Source: Papaver somniferum (Eukaryota > Streptophyta > Magnoliopsida > Ranunculales > Papaveraceae). Taken from it: a stretch of 64,000 nucleotides of DNA. The stretch is from assembly GCF_003573695.1 (NCBI RefSeq), contig NC_039359.1:188688813-188752812 (forward strand). The letters run 5' to 3'. The first letter of the stretch is position 1; each line of letters opens with the position of its first letter. Position numbers and translations under genes: made by a program. Below, in pieces: positions 58,160 through 64,000 of the stretch. Under the pieces are notes generated by a model, which saw nothing but the letters and a program-made list of their open reading frames with translations, was not told the origin of the DNA and ran no database searches.

Positions 58160-59500
58160 AAAAACGATCACGACCACACAATTTGGACGCATGATCCAAC
58201 AAGTGTAACCTACTCCTAACAGAGCTAGGCAATCACCGTGGTGACCACCAGCGGGCCCACTAGTACCCTAGTCGATTGAGTCCCACTAGGTGAATTCCTA
58301 ACCACTACGAACGTCAACCCTTATGGGTATTCCCGCTGTTAAGAAACTAGCTCAAACGAGCTAAGACCGTTAAAAAATGTCTTTAATGCATCATGACCGT
58401 CCAACTTAGCCAGCCTAGTTGGACTGCTAAGATTTTCCCTGGAATGATCAAAGAGGCGCCTACGTGCACATTTCCGGCCCCTCTTTCCCCTTGCTCGAAC
58501 GACTAGTCCATGGCGGGGCCATTGAGCAGTGAAACGCTCGCCCAAACCATGGAAGGCGTGATGCTTCCAAACCCTAAATTGGGTCGCGGAAATCCACTAG
58601 CGTCTTAAATCAATCACAACCATCCAACTTGGCCAGTCTATTTGGATGTCTTAGATCGTGTTTTGTACCATCAGGAAGGTGCACATAAGTTCACCGTCAG
58701 CCCAACATTGTCTCCACACGATCGATCTCCCCAAAGGAGGACAACATCATGTAAAACCGTTTGGTCAAAGTCATGCGGACGTGGCTGTTTCAAAACCCTA
58801 ATTAGGGTTTGCGGCAACACACATCTGTTGTAAATTGAGCGTGACCGTCCATCTTCACCAGCCTAAACGGGCGGTGTAGATATAGACTCAAGAGGTCCCG
58901 AGGATGTCAAAATGATCACCGTGGGCCCACCTTTACGTGTGACCGGCCGGCCTATGCAGAATGGGACGCGGTGCCTCGAAATGCACACCCCAAAGGTGAT
59001 AGGTCACACGGCCTTTAAACCCTAACTAACGTTTTGCGGCAATATATTTCTGTCGCAAATCGATCATGACCACTCATCTTTGTCGGTCAAATTGAGTGTC
59101 CTAGATCGAATATTTATGGGACCGAGAGGTGTAGGTATGCACGCCAGTGAGTCGTCTACACGCATGCCCAATCGGCCCACTCAAAAATAGCGCCAATGCT
59201 TGGATTCCATCAAGCCAAAGAGGGATGTTTGCGCACCTCTAAAAAAACCCTAAATTCCTTCAACGACAGAGAACATGTGACGTAAATCATCTCGTCCGTC
59301 CAACTTTGCATCTTGGTCGGACGGCTTGTATTAAAAATTAGGCAATCAATAAAGTGTTTGAATGATCATCGTCTGCCACTCTGTCACAGGGGGTGATCGA
59401 CCAAACGATGTCCCACCCATGTGGCCTCCAAACGGTCACTCGAAGATGGTTGGACGTGCTGCTATTTTAAGACGCTTAGTTCGCGACTTACTCAATCAAT
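58160..59500 (+). repeat. Array of units of about 225 bp in solo LTR I
   Basis: The core (GACCGTCCAACTTAGCCAGC and variants such as AACCATCCAACTTGGCCAG) recurs near 58396, 58618, 58847, 59068 and 59295, spaced roughly 220-230 bases. Each unit also carries TGATCACCGTGGGCCCAC-like and AAACCCTAATTAGGGTTT-like words. Confidence 0.7.
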
Positions 59501-59917
59501 ATTTAAAACAGCGATGCCTCATGCATATCGATTGTTTTGAGCTACTTGCTTAAAAAGTGATGCATTACATGCATCGAGAATGCACGATATTTATGAATAT
59601 CAATTCCATAAATAACTTATTTATTCAACTTAATAGCACCGTATGCTATTTCCTGCGGCGGGTCCCATGAATTGACCCTCTCATTCGAGACATCAAACAT
59701 GTCACAAACTGGGGGATACTTACTGGGGTATTGGTCTGGCGGTTTACAGCGTGCAACGCTCCCATTAAAAGAACGTGTCAGGAAAGATGGACGGTTAATG
59801 ATGATGAGGGAAGTGGGCAAAGGCGTGATCCTGGGACAATCACCTACACGACCCCGCTACTCCATCACTCGACTTCCTCCACTTCCTACGAGATGAGGAT
59901 TGCGCTCAAATGACTTG

Positions 59918-59927
59918 TATAAATAGG
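59918..59927 (+). promoter_or_regulatory. LTR TATA box (solo LTR I)
   Basis: TATAAATAGG in GACTTGTATAAATAGG, 380 bases before the LTR end. It retains the promoter layout of the lineage although the element body is gone. Confidence 0.6.
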
Positions 59928-60926
59928 TTCTCCAAACTATTTCCAAATAACACAGAAAAACCAAGTGTTGTCATCACCATATCCAGAAAACACCCAGAGC
60001 TGATAGATTACATTGTGCAGGTCAGTTCATCATTCTGATACAAGTCATAAACAACCTACATCTTCATAATCTCAACACCTTCTTCGCTTCCCTCCCTAAG
60101 ATAAACCCCATCGCCTTAACTTTGTGACCGAGGCAAGTCTGGAATGTCCGTTTCTTGGTTTAGGACAGAATTGTATAGATTGATCTCTCGAATCTAAAGC
60201 ACTCCCGTGCAGTGCATTTTTTTAGGATTTAGATTCGTTTCTCATCCACACACACCCAAATTTACCAAAAACAGTAGAAACAGTTTTCACCCATAAACAA
60301 GATGTCTCGGACTAGGACATAGATAGTGTAGTTGAGCTTAGATCTATCGGCGTTCATCATTTGAAGAAGAAGAACTACTAAGGGGAGCTTGTGGAACTTC
60401 ATCAACAAAAGGTATGTGGAGACTTAAACTCATCTATCACTTGGAAAGTTTATTTCTACTATATCTCCTATATTGAGACACAAGTCGTGTTACGATATAG
60501 TTTTCTATTATACACATTTGAGATTTAGAGCTGAGTTTATCTCGCTTATACATTTATCGAAATATGTGTTGTCAAGCTTTCGCTTTAGCCATGTTCATCT
60601 TACATTCGTCCAAATAAGATCATACGAAAATTGCCGAGTTACATCTAACATGGTTTGTGTGATACAATCATTTGGTGTTTCCTTGGAATGTTTCATTATG
60701 ATAATTTCAATAACTTCAAAATCGCTTTGACAAAAAATAGTTTGTGAACAACAACTATATAACGTTCTCTAAGAAATTTTCAATGATTGAAATTAAGAGT
60801 TAATGAGATAACCATCTTTGGATATAGCATATATAGTGTGTTCGCACATTAGTGTATAAATCCATAAACCGGGAACCAAGTGTATGCATATGTGTGTATA
60901 CAAAATTGGTGAAGGAGACAACATAA

Positions 60927-61227
60927 GTATGTGTACCCGTACGCATACTGGTAGAGGTTTTCAAACCGAAAATATCTATTGTGTTTAGGAATTACAAACT
61001 CCTAAACTAGTCACCTTAAGTATGCGTACCCGTACGCATACTAGAGGAAGTTTTCGAACCGAAAATATCTGATGAGTTTGGGAATTACAAACTCCTAAAC
61101 TAGTCACCTAAAGTATGCGTACCCGTACGCATAATGGCGGAAGTTTTCGAACCGAGAATTTCTGCTGAGTTTGGAAACTTAACAACCTCAAATCTGGTTG
61201 CTTAAGTACGCATACCCGTATGCATAC
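60927..61227 (+). repeat. 93-bp repeats with GTATGCGTAC/GTACGCATAC palindromes in LTR E
   Basis: Palindromes (10-base arms, CC between) start at 60927, 61020, 61113 and 61206: exactly 93 bases apart. The spacers contain TTTTCGAACCGAAAAT and ACTCCTAAACTAGTCACC. They lie about 450-750 bases upstream of the LTR TATA box, where Sirevirus LTRs are known to carry conserved palindromic regulatory modules. Confidence 0.88.
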
Positions 61228-61683
61228 TTAAGCTGGTTATTTTGTCAAATCGGTCTTTTCATGAACTTAAACATTTAAATATTAAGGAATACAATCTTTG
61301 CAAACCGTGGTTATGATGTTCATGATTGATTCGAGTGAATCAAACCGATTTGGTTTCAATTGTGTTCTTCTATGCAATTGAACAACTCCTTAACTAGTTT
61401 CATTTGAGTCATTTGAACTAGTTATGGATAAGATGAATAAGGTTAATATGAGAGTAAACATATGGCTAACCTCGGTTAACTAATTGTTGAGACAACATGA
61501 GTGTACACGTTTGGTTATAGTTACATAAACCTAATGAGGGTACATTCCATTTGTGTGTAACAAGCTAAGTTCGATCTAACGGTTAAAAGATATTAGCTTG
61601 GTTGAATCAGGTTTTTCATCTAACGATGAATATAGAATGCTTTGTGACCAAGGTAACTTGGATTTCAAACCCTGATTTGAAAA

Positions 61684-61692
61684 CTATATAAA
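61684..61692 (+). promoter_or_regulatory. LTR TATA box (element E)
   Basis: TATATAAAG in AAAACTATATAAAGGAG, a good plant TATA box about 1.14 kb before the LTR end. The truncated 5' LTR of E begins downstream of this site, so the 5' copy has no promoter. Confidence 0.6.
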
Positions 61693-62718
61693 GGAGAACT
61701 CTAACAACTGGGAAACCTAATCCCTACACCTCCTATGTGATACTAGTTCTATAGCTAGAGTTGATTATCCTTTAACCTTAGGTTTCTTCTCGAGACCCTG
61801 TAGGTTAACGACTTGAAGACTTCATTGAGATTGTGAAGCCAGACCGATACTACTTCTCTTGTAGTTGTGTGATCTGATCTTGTTGTTTCTATCGTACGAG
61901 TAAAATTGTAAAATTGTCTTGAGATTTATTTCTCCGATAAGAAATATGGAAAAGTAATCACAAACATCTTTTGTCTCATTGTTTGTGGTTCCACAATATC
62001 TAGTTTCGCCATCATACGATTTAGGCTATTGTGAGGTGATTGATAATACCAGGTTGTTCTTCGGGAATACAAGTCCGGTTTATCAATTGGTCTATGTTCA
62101 CCTTGATTTATCAAAAGAAGAAACGAAAACTCTTGGGTATTTCTGTGGGAGACAGATTTATTCAATCCTATATACTTTTCTATGTGAGACAGATTTGTTT
62201 ATCAAGTCTTCGACTTTGGGTCGTAGCAACTCTTAGTTGTGGGTGAGATCAACTAAGGGAATAGTATCCTGATGGGATCAGAGACGTAAGGAGCGCAATT
62301 GTACCTTGAATCAGTGTGAGATTGATTAGGGTTCAACTACAGTCCAGTACGAAGTTAATTGGTAGTAGGCTAGTGTCTGTAGCGGCTTAATACAATGTGG
62401 TGTTCAAACTGGACTAGGTCCCGGGGTTTTTCTGCATTTGCGGTTTCCTCGTTAACAAAATTATGGTGTATGTGTTATTTCTTTTCCGCATTATATTTTG
62501 TTATATAATTTAAATATCACAGGTTGTGCGTTAGATTAATCAATTAGAATATCCAACCTTTGGTTGTTGATTTACATTGATTGACACTTGAACATTGGTC
62601 TTTGGTGCCGTTCAAGTTTACTTCTCTTGTATTCAATCGGGCTCGCAGATTTCTATTTGTTGATTGCGGATTGAATTGAGAGTTAGAGATATTGCATTCT
62701 TTGATATACTTTATTCTA

Positions 62719-62932
62719 GATTGAGTCTGACTGTTTAGTTGATTCCATAGAAAGTGTATTGGAGTAAGTCCTTTCAGATTGCCAAACGAATTTTTGGGTG
62801 TGGTTGTTAGACCCTCGCATTTTCATATTGAGTCTGACTGTCTAGTTGATTCAGTAGAAAGTGTATTGGAGTAATTCCTCTCAGATTGCCAAACGAATTG
62901 TTGGATGTGGTTGTTAGACCCCCACATTTTCA
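62719..62932 (+). repeat. 107-bp tandem duplication at the end of LTR E
   Basis: ATTGAGTCTGACTG...GCATTTTCA is followed at once by a second copy (62826-62932, ending CACATTTTCA) with a few differences. Both copies end in the LTR terminus. Confidence 0.83.
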
Positions 62933-63489
62933 CCTAGGTTTGGCCTCGACCAATAGGGTTGAGATATTTGCACAAGGCGCAAAAGACATAATTTTTGCAA
63001 ATAGGTAAAATCAAGTTAGAAAATTGAATTTTGTGAGCTGACACAAAATTAAACAGTTTTCGATAAACTATTTGTACGCTGGCACCAAAAATCTCTTTAT
63101 CAGAGAGCGGTACAACTTGCGTGTTCCTGAGTATTTTCATGCATTTCTTAATACTGACACTTCGGGAAATTCATGTTACTCCGCTGCGAGTGAACAGTAA
63201 TTGACATGTCATACCAATATTAAGAGTTCAGCTGGGGAACATAGCATAGGAAAATACTCGATCGGTTGTACATTAGTGAATAATGCAAGCGGGAGTTTAA
63301 TAAAATTTATAGAATATTTGGGATTGTTGCTACATGCACCATTCTGGATAAATTTTATATACATATACTGAATTGCTCAATACATATGTAAGTAAAGAGG
63401 CTTGGTCGGCTCGACTTCTTTGCAGAACGACGGCGCATTTAATACATGGTTTTACAATCTTAGCCCTGAACTAAAAACCACCATCAACA
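62933..63489 (-). mobile_element. 5' LTR of element C, second piece
   Basis: Aligns with 4684-5092 and 20344-20518. On the minus strand the LTR starts TGTTGATGGTGG at 63489. About 45 bases present at 4641-4685 are missing at the E insertion site, so the junction was altered by deletion. Confidence 0.8.
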
Positions 63490-63700
63490 ACTGTTCAAGT
63501 TGTTTCTCATAATAATCAGGCTCGCGGATTTCCATCTGTTTGATTTGCTAATTACATTAAGAAATAGAGATATAACTCTTGGATATATTTTCCTTGATTG
63601 AGTCTGACTATCTAGTTGATTCTCTTGGAATTATATTAGACTTAGTCCATACAGATTTCCTAAAAAAAATATTAGGTGTGGTTGTTACACCCCCGCTTTT
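63490..63700 (+). mobile_element. Element F: Sirevirus-like LTR tail, target of element C
   Basis: CTGTTCAAGTTGTTTCTC through TTGATTGAGTCTGACTATC to GGTGTGGTTGTTACACCCCC parallels the last 210 bases of E's LTR (about 62610-62820) with many differences: a distant copy. Element C is inserted at its left edge. No primer site follows. Confidence 0.55.
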
Positions 63701-63715
63701 TAAAGTATGACTAGT

Positions 63716-64000
63716 TTTTATTAATTGGTGTAACAGATCCTAAGTAATCACCATGAGATGGTATGATCGATATTTTGTAATTGGTGTGACCGATCATAGT
63801 AATTGATGTGACCGATCACAGAATATTGTGTAATCGATACTGATAATTGGTAACCGGTCCTGATAATTGGTGTAACCGATCCTGGTAACTGGTCTGACCG
63901 ATCACAAGCAATACCATGAAAATAAGGCAATCGGTCCTGGTAATTGATGTAACCGATCCTGGTAACTGATGTAACCGGTCCTGGTAACTTGTGTGACCGA
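63716..64000. repeat. 22-bp minisatellite
   Basis: About a dozen degenerate units of GGTAATTGGTGTGACCGATC and close variants (GTAACTGATGTAACCGGTCC), interrupted once near 63915. It continues past the right edge of the window. Confidence 0.88.

Larger units (their letters stand above)
57692..60299 (+). mobile_element. Solo LTR I (2608 bp) of the A lineage
   Basis: Complete LTR, TGTTGATGGTGG to CCCATAAACA, with perfect 5-bp TSD agatg (57687-57691 and 60300-60304). No internal region, primer site or PPT. It matches the 5' LTR of A over its whole length in opposite orientation. It most likely arose by recombination between the two LTRs of a full element. Confidence 0.92.
33217..62932 (+). mobile_element. 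Element E: Sirevirus-like Ty1/copia retrotransposon with nested insertions
   Basis: Plus strand. Partial 5' LTR 33217-34242, tRNA-Met primer site 34245-34256, gag-protease-integrase-RT-RNase H in copia order split over 34304-56638, several PPTs, and 3' LTR 57585-57691 plus 60305-62825 with a terminal duplication to 62932. Long LTRs and repeated AAGGGGGAG tracts before the 3' LTR are Sirevirus traits. Removing the MITE, G, H and I leaves an internal region of about 5.2 kb. All catalytic centres are damaged. It sits within the 5' LTR of C. Confidence 0.85.
57585..62932 (+). mobile_element. 3' LTR of element E, split by solo LTR I
   Basis: TGTTAGAGAATTGCTCGGTC at 57585 to 57691, resuming at 60305 (TCTCGGACTAGGACATAG; the agatg at 60300-60304 is the duplicate). 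It ends first at 62825 (GCATTTTCA) and again at 62932 after a 107-bp duplication. Without the insertion the LTR is about 2.6 kb. It contains the 93-bp palindromic repeats and a TATA box. From 61727 it matches the partial 5' LTR. Confidence 0.83.

Noticed and set aside
58800..58810. Telomere-like TTTAGGG/CCCTAAA words here and elsewhere
   Set aside because: Single copies scattered through LTRs, no tandem array.
60927..61227. Possible CRISPR array (regular repeats with spacers)
   Set aside because: The whole 93-bp unit repeats, not short repeats with unique spacers, and it lies in a plant LTR.

Overview
The window is plant nuclear DNA, from an angiosperm with a large, repeat-rich genome. The evidence is tRNA-Met and tRNA-Asp type primer sites, Athila-like and Sirevirus-like polyproteins, plant TATA boxes inside LTRs and plant-type splice sites. 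I cannot name the species. I find no single-copy host gene, rRNA, tRNA or CRISPR array. Essentially every base belongs to one nest of LTR retrotransposons, and the nesting can be read from termini, primer sites, polypurine tracts (PPTs) and 5-bp target-site duplications (TSDs). All element names below (A to I) are mine.

Oldest layer: a Sirevirus-like LTR tail (F, 63490-63700) followed by a 22-bp minisatellite running off the right edge. Into F went element C (minus strand). C's 3' LTR is 3460-5092 plus 20344-20518. Its internal region is 20519-21537 plus 27994-31176. Its 5' LTR is 31177-32889 plus 62933-63489. Four elements then landed in C: D (plus; only its 3' half, 1-3459, is visible), B (minus, 5093-20338, TSD ttgct/ttggt), A (minus, 21538-27988, TSD ccttc) and E (plus, a Sirevirus-like Ty1/copia, 33217-62932). 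E was hit by a hAT-type MITE (34345-34806, TSD ccagaaaa), a short non-autonomous gypsy-type element G (35255-39985, TSD cttcc), an Athila-like Ty3/gypsy element H (minus, 42414-55904, TSD attca) and a solo LTR I (57692-60299, TSD agatg).

A, B, C, D and I are one related lineage: LTR ends of the form TGTTGATGGTGG or TGTAGATGGTGG, PPT AGCAGGGGACTTAA, primer site resembling TGGCAACCACAGTGGGAG. Where the internal region is visible it encodes only a Gag plus a retropepsin-like domain; I see no reverse transcriptase, RNase H or integrase. The lineage therefore looks non-autonomous. Its LTRs (2.5-4.6 kb) share ends but carry different internal tandem arrays.

The most interesting item is in B. Antisense to the element, between the gag-protease region and the 3' LTR, lies a spliced gene (10298-11870, plus strand) with a good GTAAGT...TTAG intron joining two exons in phase. 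It encodes an acidic N-terminal half, a conserved globular core and a C-terminal coiled coil. Degenerate relatives follow at 12660-13480. Antisense additional ORFs are known in some plant Tat-type elements (for example gene 23 of maize Grande); this looks like a case in a Gag-protease-only family.

E and H are recognisable but dead. E has lost catalytic residues in protease, integrase and reverse transcriptase. H has stops throughout and an Asp to Tyr change in its integrase. Any activity of the window would be transcription from LTR promoters, not encoded enzymes.
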